Source: DATKSS01 sp049582065
GTDB taxonomy: Bacteria; Chloroflexota; Dormibacteria; Dormibacterales; Dormibacteraceae
Assembly: GCA_049582065.1 (NCBI GenBank)
Contig: JBAUTF010000148.1
Location: 1-5,115, forward strand
DNA: 5,115 nucleotides
Reading direction: 5' to 3'
Shown here: positions 1 through 5,115 of the stretch, one piece after another
Layout of the letters: each line of letters begins with the position of its first letter
How positions within the stretch are numbered: the first letter of the stretch is position 1
Notes under the pieces: model-generated
What the model was told of the DNA's origin: nothing
Databases searched by the model: none
The model's input: the letters and a program-made list of their open reading frames with translations, nothing else
Program-made: the position numbers and the translations under genes

Positions 1-141
1 GGCGGATCCGCTGGCGAACACAAACACTGCCACCAGCGCAATCGCCATCACGACGATCAGCCCGGCGACCAGCGTCCAGTCCATCGGTGCAATGGCACCG
101 TGGTGGACTGGCGCGAACGGGGCTCCGATAAGCGAAATCAT
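1..141 (-). CDS. N-terminal part of an unidentified membrane protein (continues beyond the left edge)
   Basis: An open frame of 47 codons runs from ATG (141-139, minus strand) to the window edge without a stop. The start is supported by a near-perfect Shine-Dalgarno sequence, AGGAGGT at 157-151, nine bases upstream. The peptide begins MISLIGAPFAPVHHG, then has MDW at residues 20-22, followed by an unbroken hydrophobic stretch at about residues 23-43 rich in Val, Ala, Leu and Ile and ending in FASGSA. This reads as one transmembrane segment after a short N-terminal tail, possibly an uncleaved anchor. I do not recognise the family; too little is visible to separate a transporter, a sensor or a small single-span protein. 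It is divergent from the kdp operon and its promoter carries the same operator layout, so a role in K+ or osmotic homeostasis is a reasonable inference but no more. A second in-frame ATG at codon 20 is a less likely start because it lacks the strong ribosome site. Confidence 0.75.
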   Translation of the reverse strand, partial: MISLIGAPFAPVHHGAIAPMDWTLVAGLIVVMAIALVAVFVFASGSA

Positions 142-150
142 CTCTCGGTC

Positions 151-157
151 ACCTCCT
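151..157 (-). promoter_or_regulatory. Strong ribosome binding site for the minus-strand membrane protein
   Basis: AGGAGGT on the minus strand lies nine bases before the ATG at 141. It is the best Shine-Dalgarno match in the window and fixes the start of the leftward gene. If transcription starts about seven bases after the -10 element at 171-166, the untranslated leader is only about 18 nt and this site sits almost at the 5' end of the message. Confidence 0.8.
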
Positions 158-165
158 TTGCTTCG

Positions 166-200
166 AGCGTACGAGCGGCCCTGTCAACAACGAGTCAACA
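166..200 (-). promoter_or_regulatory. Putative activator-dependent promoter, leftward: tandem TGTTGAC boxes plus TACGCT -10
   Basis: On the minus strand, TGTTGAC (200-194), four bases, TGTTGAC (189-183), eleven bases, then TACGCT (171-166), which fits TANNNT. The repeat extends to ten bases (CGWTGTTGAC, one mismatch; plus strand 183-192 and 194-203) with a period of 11 bp, one helical turn. A seven-base repeat with a four-base spacer placed 11 bp before the -10 is the arrangement known for PhoB (the pho box) and related OmpR-family regulators. KdpE belongs to that family, so it is the first candidate, by inference. TTGACA at 187-182 resembles a -35, but it lies only 10 bp from this -10, too close for ordinary sigma-70 recognition, which fits a promoter that needs an activator. 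Confidence 0.6.
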
Positions 201-226
201 TCGCGCCCGGCGGTGCCGAGGTCTTT

Positions 227-243
227 CGGCCCTGCCGGGGCCG
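227..243. repeat. GC-rich inverted repeat between the two operators
   Basis: CGGCCC (227-232) and GGGCCG (238-243) can pair as a 6-bp stem with a 5-base loop. It lies between the leftward box and the rightward box. It is not followed directly by a T-run and no gene ends into it, so a terminator is unlikely. It may be incidental in GC-rich DNA or part of a regulatory structure. Confidence 0.3.
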
Positions 244-249
244 GACTTT

Positions 250-284
250 TGTTGATGGTCCATTGATGGCCTGGTGCCTAGGCT
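250..284 (+). promoter_or_regulatory. Putative kdp operon promoter: tandem TGTTGAT/CATTGAT boxes plus TAGGCT -10
   Basis: TGTTGAT (250-256), four bases, CATTGAT (261-267), eleven bases, then TAGGCT (279-284), matching TANNNT. The shared core TTGATGG occurs at 252-258 and 263-269, again 11 bp apart. The geometry is identical to the leftward promoter and faces the opposite way; the motif on both strands is TTGA followed by C or T. No good -35 lies 16-18 bp before the -10, consistent with a class II activator such as KdpE (inferred). Transcription would begin at about 291-292, right at the ATG of the first small gene. Confidence 0.62.
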
Positions 285-291
285 TGGGCGC

Positions 292-381
292 ATGCCGCTC
301 GATTTCTGGATGGTGGGCCTGGCGCTGCTCCTGACGGTCATCGCGGTCCTCTACCTGCGAGGGCTGGAGGAACTGCCCTGA
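292..381 (+). CDS. 29-residue single-span membrane miniprotein leading the kdp operon
   Basis: A short frame beginning MPLDFWMVGLALLL and ending YLRGLEELP. Residues about 5-22 form a hydrophobic helix, followed by a charged tail with one Arg and two Glu. Its stop codon overlaps the kdpF start (TGATG at 379-383), which suggests translational coupling. There is no Shine-Dalgarno sequence before its ATG, but the putative -10 TAGGCT ends seven bases upstream, so the message is probably leaderless. From memory, short single-helix proteins ending in a motif like Y-x-R-x-C-E-R-L precede kdpF in various bacteria; I could not verify that here. It may be an accessory Kdp subunit, or its main role may be to bring ribosomes to kdpF. 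The operon position, hydrophobic pattern and exact overlap favour a real gene, but 29 codons could arise by chance. Confidence 0.6.
   Translation: MPLDFWMVGLALLLTVIAVLYLRGLEELP
366..371 (+). promoter_or_regulatory. Ribosome binding site of kdpF
   Basis: GGAGGA lies inside the end of the preceding miniprotein gene, nine bases before the kdpF ATG at 381. It supports kdpF as translated and confirms its start. Confidence 0.75.
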
Positions 382-476
382 TGTCTGCCCAGCTGCCTTA
401 CATCATCACGGGCGCCGTGGCGCTCCTTGTCACCATCTACCTGTTCGCCGCGCTGCTCTATCCAGAGAGGTTCTGA
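381..476 (+). CDS. kdpF: KdpF, small subunit of the K+-transporting Kdp ATPase
   Basis: A 31-residue hydrophobic peptide starting MSAQLPYIITGA, with a transmembrane helix at about residues 7-27 and the family's typical end, YLFAALLYPERF (the L-x-x-P-E-R-F tail). The length matches known KdpF (about 29 residues in E. coli). In E. coli KdpF binds the KdpFABC complex in the inner membrane and stabilises it, somewhat like a structural lipid; it is not strictly essential. The gene overlaps the upstream miniprotein by one base pattern (TGATG) and ends two bases before the kdpA start, so its translation should be tied to kdpA. The start is supported by GGAGGA at 366-371. Short genes like this are often missed by automatic annotation. 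Confidence 0.92.
   Translation: MSAQLPYIITGAVALLVTIYLFAALLYPERF
465..470 (+). promoter_or_regulatory. Ribosome binding site that decides the GTG start of kdpA
   Basis: GAGAGG within the last codons of kdpF lies eight bases before the GTG at 479. It selects this GTG, which gives a KdpA N-terminus (MTLDVIGAVITYLAVAV) of normal family length. Confidence 0.7.
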
Positions 477-478
477 CC

Positions 479-2203
479 GTGACTCTCGACGTCATCGGTG
501 CCGTTATCACCTACCTCGCCGTGGCGGTCGGCGCCTGGTTTCTCGCCCCTTACCTGGTCAAGGTCTTCCAGGGCCAGCGTGTTTTCCTGAGCCCGGTGCT
601 GCGACCCGTCGAGCGCGGCGCCTACCAGCTGATGGGGGTCGACGAGACACACGAGCAGAGCTGGATCGGGTACGGGGTTTCGGTGCTCGCGGTCACCATC
701 GCGAGCCTGATCTTCACGTATCTCGTGCTCAGATTCCAGGACAGGCTTCCCTTCAATCCGCAGGGCTTCGGTCCGGTGCCCGCAGACCTCGCCTTCAACA
801 CGGCGGTCAGCTTCACCACCAACACCAACTGGCAGAACTACACCGGCGAGTCGACGATGTCCTACTTCTCGCAGATGGTCGGACTGGTCATGCACAACTT
901 CCTTTCCGCCGCCACCGGCATCGCCATGGCGATCGCTTTGGTGCGCGGAATCTCCAGCCGTCAGATCAAGACGCTGGGCAACTTCTACGTCGACGTCACG
1001 CGAGCGACTTTGTACGTGCTGCTCCCGATCGCCTTCGTGGCGGCTCTGGTCCTCGCGTCGCAGGGAGCGGTGCAGACGCTGGCCAGCTACCCCGTTGCTC
1101 ACACTCTCGAGGGTGCTGTGCAGCACATCGCGGTCGGTCCCTTCGCCTCGCAAGAGGCGATCAAGGACCTCGGCAACAACGGCGGAGGCCCGTTCAACGC
1201 GAACTCAGCCCACCCGTTCGAGAACCCGAACGGCTTCACCAACCAGTTCGAGATTTTCCTCGAGATCCTGATTCCATTTGCCTTGGCCCTGATGTTCGGC
1301 CGCTGGGTCGGAAACATCAAGCAGGGGATCGCGATCGCCGCGACGATGGGCATAATCCTCTGCGCCATGGTGGCGATTGCCGCCTGGGCGGAGCAGTCGG
1401 GCAACCCCGCACTGACGAACGCCGGCGTCAGTCAAGCCAACACTGCGACCCAGGCCGGCGGCAACATGGAGGGCAAGTCGGTCGTGTTCGGGCCTATTTA
1501 CTCGGCCCAGTTCGCCGCCACCACGACCGGCACGAGCACGGGCTCGGTCGACTCGGCCCACGACAGCTTCACGCCGCTCGGCGGCATGGTCCCGCTGGTG
1601 AGCATCCAGCTCGGCGAGGTCACGCCCGGCGGCGTCGGCGCGGGCCTGTACGGGATGCTCGTCTTCGCGGTCCTGGCGGTCTTCATCGCCGGCCTGATGG
1701 TGGGACGTACGCCTGAATACCTGGGCAAGAAGATCGAGTCGAAGGAGGTGCGGCTCGCCTCACTGGTCATCCTGACCAGCGCTTTCAACATCCTGGTCTG
1801 GACGGCGATTTCGGTCCTGACGCCTGCCGGCCAGGCGGGTCCGCTCAACCCGGGACCCCACGGCTTCACCGAGATCCTCTACGCCTTCTCGTCCACGAAC
1901 GGGAACAACGGCAGCGCCTTTGCCGGCCTGACTGGCAACACCGTGTACTACAACACCGCGCTTGGCATTGCGATGTGGACCGGCCGCTACATCTTCTACA
2001 TCCCCATCCTTGCCCTCGCCGGCGCGCTTGCGGGGAAGAAGGTGGTTCCGGCTGGCCCTGGAACATTCCAGACGGATACCCCGCTCTTCGTCGGCCTGCT
2101 GATTGGCGTGATTATCATCGTCGGCGCGCTCACCTTCTTCCCCGCGCTCGCGCTCGGTCCACTCCTCGAGCAGTTCCAGCTGGCTGCCGGCCACCTCCAC
2201 TAA
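479..2203 (+). CDS. kdpA: KdpA, K+-binding and translocating subunit of the Kdp ATPase
   Basis: A complete 574-residue protein, normal for KdpA (E. coli 557). KdpA belongs to the superfamily of K+ transporters and takes up K+ at the outer face through a selectivity filter made by four pore loops, then hands it on towards KdpB through an intersubunit tunnel. All four loop signatures are present: FNTAVSFTTNTNWQ at about 106-119; NGGGPFNANSAHPFENP at 234-250; TTTGTSTGS...SAHDSFTPLGG at 348-369; and NGNNGSAFAGL at 474-484. The stretch GEV-x-PGGVGAGLYGML (379-393) and VGRTPEYLGKKIE (408-420) are also typical. About ten hydrophobic membrane segments are visible from residue 5 to about 560. Translation starts at GTG, two bases after the kdpF stop, with GAGAGG eight bases upstream. 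The gene ends four bases before kdpB. No lesion is seen, so it should be functional. Confidence 0.99.
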   Translation: MTLDVIGAVITYLAVAVGAWFLAPYLVKVFQGQRVFLSPVLRPVERGAYQLMGVDETHEQSWIGYGVSVLAVTIASLIFTYLVLRFQDRLPFNPQGFGPVPADLAFNTAVSFTTNTNWQNYTGESTMSYFSQMVGLVMHNFLSAATGIAMAIALVRGISSRQIKTLGNFYVDVTRATLYVLLPIAFVAALVLASQGAVQTLASYPVAHTLEGAVQHIAVGPFASQEAIKDLGNNGGGPFNANSAHPFENPNGFTNQFEIFLEILIPFALALMFGRWVGNIKQGIAIAATMGIILCAMVAIAAWAEQSGNPALTNAGVSQANTATQAGGNMEGKSVVFGPIYSAQFAATTTGTSTGSVDSAHDSFTPLGGMVPLVSIQLGEVTPGGVGAGLYGMLVFAVLAVFIAGLMVGRTPEYLGKKIESKEVRLASLVILTSAFNILVWTAISVLTPAGQAGPLNPGPHGFTEILYAFSSTNGNNGSAFAGLTGNTVYYNTALGIAMWTGRYIFYIPILALAGALAGKKVVPAGPGTFQTDTPLFVGLLIGVIIIVGALTFFPALALGPLLEQFQLAAGHLH

Positions 2204-2207
2204 GGCC

Positions 2208-4277
2208 ATGCAAGACACGATCCAGAAGCACGAACGGCGGAAAGGGCGCAGCAGCCTGACAGAACGCGCGATCCTCGTCCCGGCCATCCGGGCCAGCTTC
2301 GCCAAGCTCGACCCGCGGCGGATCGCGCGCAACCCGGTCATGTTCGTAGTCGAGGTCGGGGCGGTGATTACGACGCTCATCTTCGTGATCGACCTCTTCA
2401 ATGGGACTCCGGGCTTCAGTGGGCCCAACAACGAGCTGTTCGTCGGTCAGATCACCGTCTGGCTGTGGTTCACGGTGCTCTTCGCGAACTTCGCGGAAGC
2501 CATGGCGGAAGGCCGAGGCAAGGCCCAGGCCGCCGCCCTACGCAAAACTCGCTCCGAGACGATCGCGCGACGTTTCGTGGATGGCCGAGAAGAGCGCATC
2601 TCCTCTACCCAGCTGAAGAAGGGCGATCTCGTGGTTTGCGAGGCCGGCGACGTGGTCCCCGGCGATGGTGATGTGATCGAAGGCATCGCCTCCATCGACG
2701 AGTCGGCGATCACCGGCGAGTCCGCGCCCGTGATCCGTGAGGCCGGCGGCGACCGCAGCGCCGTCACCGGTGGCACCAAGGTGCTCTCCGACAGGATCGT
2801 GGTCCAGATCACCGCCAACCCTGGCGAGACTTTCCTCGACCGCATGATCCACCTCGTCGAGAGCGCGTCCCGCGGCAAGACGCCCAACGAGATCGCCCTG
2901 AACATCCTGCTCGCCGCACTTACGATCATCTTCATAGTCGCGACCGTAACGCTGCAGCCCTTCGCGATCTACTCGGGCACGTCCGTCACGATCACAGTCC
3001 TGATCGCGCTGCTCGTCTGCTTGATCCCAACCACGATCGGCGGCCTGCTTTCCGCAATCGGCATCGCAGGCATCGATCGCCTGATGCAGCGCAACGTGAT
3101 CGCGCTTTCCGGCCGGGCGGTGGAAGCGGCCGGCGACGTCGACACGCTCCTGCTGGACAAGACTGGCACCATCACCTTCGGCAACCGCCAGGCCTCCGAG
3201 TTCATCCCCGCGCCGGGTGTGGCGATGGAGCGACTGGTCGAGGCCGCCGAGCTCGCGAGCCTCGCCGATGAGACCCCCGAGGGGAAGTCGATCGTGACCC
3301 TGGCGCACAGGCTCGGCTCCAACGGCCAGGCCAGGAATCAGAAGGAGATGACGTTCATCCCCTTCTCCGCGACCACGCGCATGAGCGGCATCGACTACAA
3401 CGGCCGCGCCATCAGGAAAGGCGCCGACGACGCAATCGCGGTATGGACCGGCAAGGAGCTGCCAGGCGACGTCGCCAGCCAGGTCGCGACGATTGGTCGC
3501 GCCGGCGGCACGCCGCTCGTGGTGGGCGAGGACGGGGCCATCCTCGGCACCATCCATTTGAAGGACATCGTCAAGCCTGGCATTCGCGACCGCTTTGCAG
3601 AGCTGCGCCGCATGGGCCTGCGCACGGTGATGATCACCGGTGACAACCCGCTGACCGCGGCTGCGATAGCCAACGAGTCAGGCGTGGACGACTTCCTCGC
3701 CCAGGCAACGCCCGAAAAGAAGCTCGAGCTCATCAGGAACGAGCAGTCTCAGGGCCGCATGATCGCGATGACCGGCGACGGCACCAACGACGCGCCGGCT
3801 CTGGCTCAGGCAGACGTGGCCGTGGCGATGAACACCGGGACCCAGGCGGCCAAAGAGGCCGGCAACCTGATCGATCTCGACAGCGATCCCACCAAGCTGA
3901 TCGAGATCGTCGAGGCGGGCAAGCAGATGCTGATGACGCGGGGTGCCTTGACCACCTTTAGCATCGCCAACGACGTGGCGAAGTACTTCGCCATCATCCC
4001 GGCCATGTTCTTCGTCGCCCTGCCGGAGCTGAACGCGCTTAATGTCATGCAGCTGCATAGCCCCAACAGCGCCGTGCTGTCGGCCGTGATCTTCAACGCG
4101 CTGATCATCATCGCCCTGGTCCCGCTTGCGCTTCGCGGCGTGCGCTACCGGCCGATCGGAGCCGCCGCCCTGCTGCGCAACAACCTGTTGATCTATGGCC
4201 TGGGCGGCATCGTCGCGCCGTTCATCGGCATCAAGCTGATCGACATCATTGTCACCGCGGTCCATCTGGCCGCGTAG
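2208..4277 (+). CDS. kdpB: KdpB, P-type ATPase catalytic subunit of the Kdp K+ pump
   Basis: A complete 689-residue protein (E. coli 682) that hydrolyses ATP to drive K+ import. Visible landmarks: the N-terminal RNPVMFVVEVG at 41-51; actuator motif TGES at 169-172; membrane segment 4 with CLIPTT at 271-276 (the key proline is P274); phosphorylation site DKTGT at 317-321 (catalytic Asp317); nucleotide-binding residues around F386 and KGA at 404-406; TGDN at 477-480; GDGTNDAP at 523-530; and membrane segment 5 NDVAKYF at 588-594, whose Asp589 and Lys592 match E. coli D583 and K586. Ser172 in TGES matches the serine whose phosphorylation shuts off the E. coli pump at high K+. The start ATG follows the kdpA stop after four bases and has only a poor ribosome site (AAGG two bases away), so translation is probably coupled to kdpA. 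No defects are seen. Confidence 0.99.
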   Translation: MQDTIQKHERRKGRSSLTERAILVPAIRASFAKLDPRRIARNPVMFVVEVGAVITTLIFVIDLFNGTPGFSGPNNELFVGQITVWLWFTVLFANFAEAMAEGRGKAQAAALRKTRSETIARRFVDGREERISSTQLKKGDLVVCEAGDVVPGDGDVIEGIASIDESAITGESAPVIREAGGDRSAVTGGTKVLSDRIVVQITANPGETFLDRMIHLVESASRGKTPNEIALNILLAALTIIFIVATVTLQPFAIYSGTSVTITVLIALLVCLIPTTIGGLLSAIGIAGIDRLMQRNVIALSGRAVEAAGDVDTLLLDKTGTITFGNRQASEFIPAPGVAMERLVEAAELASLADETPEGKSIVTLAHRLGSNGQARNQKEMTFIPFSATTRMSGIDYNGRAIRKGADDAIAVWTGKELPGDVASQVATIGRAGGTPLVVGEDGAILGTIHLKDIVKPGIRDRFAELRRMGLRTVMITGDNPLTAAAIANESGVDDFLAQATPEKKLELIRNEQSQGRMIAMTGDGTNDAPALAQADVAVAMNTGTQAAKEAGNLIDLDSDPTKLIEIVEAGKQMLMTRGALTTFSIANDVAKYFAIIPAMFFVALPELNALNVMQLHSPNSAVLSAVIFNALIIIALVPLALRGVRYRPIGAAALLRNNLLIYGLGGIVAPFIGIKLIDIIVTAVHLAA

Positions 4278-4292
4278 GAGCTTCGAGAAGAG

Positions 4293-4877
4293 ATGTTGAA
4301 GTCACTGCCAAGCGAGATGGTTCAAGCCGTCAGGCTGACCCTCGTCTTCGCGATCTTCACCGGCCTCGTCTACGGACTCGGCATGACCGGGATCATCCAG
4401 GTCCTCTTCCATGACCAGGCCAATGGCAGCCTGATCATGAAGAACGGGCAGATCGTGGGTTCGACGCTGATCGGCCAGCAGTTCAGTGCCGACAAATATT
4501 TCCAGGGTCGGCCTTCGGCCAATGGGTATGCGGCCGACAACTCGGCTGGCAGCAACCTCGGACCCAGCAACCAGGTACTGATCAACCGCGTGGCAAGCTC
4601 GGCCCGTGCGTTCCGTCAGGCCAACGGGATGGGCCCGAACGACCAGGTCCCGGTCGATATCGTGACCGGCGACTTCAGCGGCTTCGACCCCAACATCACG
4701 GAGGCCTCCGCTCTGCTGCAGGTGAATCGCGTCGCCCAAGCCCGCGGCCTGGACCCGTCAAAGTTGCGGGCGCTGATCGAGAAACACGTGCATGGCCGGA
4801 TCTTGTGGATCTTCGGCGAACAGTACGTGAACGTCCTGGAGGTCAACCTGGCGCTGGACAACGGAGAGGCCGGATAG
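4293..4877 (+). CDS. kdpC: KdpC, single-span subunit of the Kdp ATPase
   Basis: A complete 194-residue protein of normal length (E. coli 190). One N-terminal membrane helix at about 12-36 is followed by a soluble domain on the outer side. KdpC is needed for assembly and activity of KdpFABC, but its exact role is debated. Family motifs seen: GSTLIGQQF (56-64), YFQGRPSA (69-76), GSNLGPSN (86-93), LQVNRVAQARGL (142-153) and YVNVLEVNLALD (178-189). The segment that in most KdpC reads close to SGSGLDPHIS is here GDFSGFDPNIT (126-136), so the usual SGSG and histidine are lost; the neighbouring LDP/FDP core remains. The ATG follows kdpB by 15 bases; AGGAG at 4276-4280 overlaps the kdpB stop but is 12 bases from the ATG, a rather long spacing. 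Confidence 0.98.
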   Translation: MLKSLPSEMVQAVRLTLVFAIFTGLVYGLGMTGIIQVLFHDQANGSLIMKNGQIVGSTLIGQQFSADKYFQGRPSANGYAADNSAGSNLGPSNQVLINRVASSARAFRQANGMGPNDQVPVDIVTGDFSGFDPNITEASALLQVNRVAQARGLDPSKLRALIEKHVHGRILWIFGEQYVNVLEVNLALDNGEAG

Positions 4878-4909
4878 GGTCGGCGCGGCTTGGGAATAAT
4901 CGTCTTGCC

Positions 4910-5115
4910 ATGCAGAACGATCCGCCCAGGCCGGTAGTCGAGCCCCACGCGCATCCTCATCCAGCGCCCTCGGCCGGTGCGCCGGCCACGCGCGGCCACC
5001 TGAAGATCTACCTCGGGGCGACGCCGGGGGCCGGCAAGACGTTCGCGATGCTTCGCGAGGCCCACGAGCTGATCCGCCAGGGTCACGACGTGGTGGTCGC
5101 CTACGTCGAGACATA
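4910..5115 (+). CDS. kdpD: KdpD, N-terminal part of the K+-responsive sensor kinase (continues beyond the right edge)
   Basis: The first 68 codons are present, with no stop before the edge. After a poorly conserved Pro/His-rich leader (residues 2-27, including PHAHPHPAP) the frame shows the hallmark KdpD start: RGHLKIYLGATPGAGKTFAM at 28-47, holding a Walker A motif (GATPGAGKT, 36-44), then HDVVVAYVET at 59-68, which matches the usual DVVVGYVETHGR. In E. coli the full protein has this ATP-binding N-terminal domain, a universal-stress-protein-like domain, four membrane helices and a histidine kinase core that phosphorylates KdpE when K+ is low or turgor falls. A short KdpD lacking the kinase exists in some bacteria, and the window cannot tell them apart. 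The gap to kdpC is 32 bases. The ATG at 4910 has no clear Shine-Dalgarno sequence, but no other in-frame start is apparent before the conserved domain. Confidence 0.93.
   Translation, partial: MQNDPPRPVVEPHAHPHPAPSAGAPATRGHLKIYLGATPGAGKTFAMLREAHELIRQGHDVVVAYVET

Noticed and set aside
182..187. TTGACA on the minus strand as a classic -35 box
   Set aside because: No -10 lies 16-18 bp downstream; the nearest TANNNT is 10 bp away. The hexamer is better explained as part of the tandem TGTTGAC operator.
227..243. GC-rich hairpin as a transcription terminator
   Set aside because: No gene ends into it on either strand, and the short T-run (247-250) is separated from the stem and belongs to the promoter side.
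142..291. K+-responsive or c-di-AMP riboswitch (ydaO/kdp type) in front of the operon
   Set aside because: The predicted transcript starts at or just before the first ATG, leaving no room for a leader RNA, and I see no riboswitch-like conserved stems.
92..334. Plus-strand frame of 80 codons across the control region
   Set aside because: It runs through the leftward gene in antisense, both operators and the miniprotein gene; the product has no plausible pattern and its start lacks a ribosome site.
427..1716. Long plus-strand frame of 429 codons overlapping kdpF and kdpA
   Set aside because: It is the +1-shifted shadow of kdpA: its product is Arg/Gly/His-rich with no domain, while the kdpA frame gives all the pore-loop motifs.
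2538..3557. Minus-strand frame of 339 codons inside kdpB
   Set aside because: Antisense shadow of a high-G+C gene; its product is low-complexity, rich in Asp, Gly, Arg and His, with no recognisable motif or ribosome site.
3678..4265. Minus-strand frame of 195 codons at the end of kdpB
   Set aside because: Antisense shadow of kdpB; Asp/Gln/His-rich product with no family resemblance.

Overview
The window holds the front part of a high-affinity potassium uptake (kdp) operon from a bacterium with high G+C content. Reading left to right: the start of an unidentified membrane-protein gene leaving the window on the minus strand (1-141), a 150-bp divergent control region (142-291), and then a tightly packed plus-strand run. 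That run is a 29-residue membrane miniprotein (292-381), kdpF (381-476), kdpA (479-2203), kdpB (2208-4277), kdpC (4293-4877) and the first 68 codons of kdpD (4910 to the window edge). Three of the first four gene junctions overlap or are only a few bases apart, so this is clearly one transcription unit.

The organism cannot be named from this window. The protein sequences look like KdpFABC of high-G+C lineages (Actinobacteria, Chloroflexi and related phyla), and TANNNT -10 elements with one probably leaderless start would fit such lineages. That is only a guess at phylum level.

Functionally, KdpA is the channel-like K+-selecting subunit, KdpB the P-type ATPase that supplies energy, KdpC a single-span partner and KdpF a small lipid-like stabiliser. 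KdpD is the sensor kinase that, with KdpE (expected just beyond the right edge), switches the operon on when K+ is scarce. KdpA and KdpB keep all the family hallmark motifs and appear functional.

The most unusual part is the control region. Each of the two divergent promoters has a tandem heptamer box with an 11-bp repeat period, then exactly 11 bp, then a TANNNT -10 element. The two modules are mirror images of each other. This is the layout expected for OmpR/PhoB-type response regulators, the family of KdpE. It suggests that the unknown minus-strand membrane protein is switched on together with Kdp.
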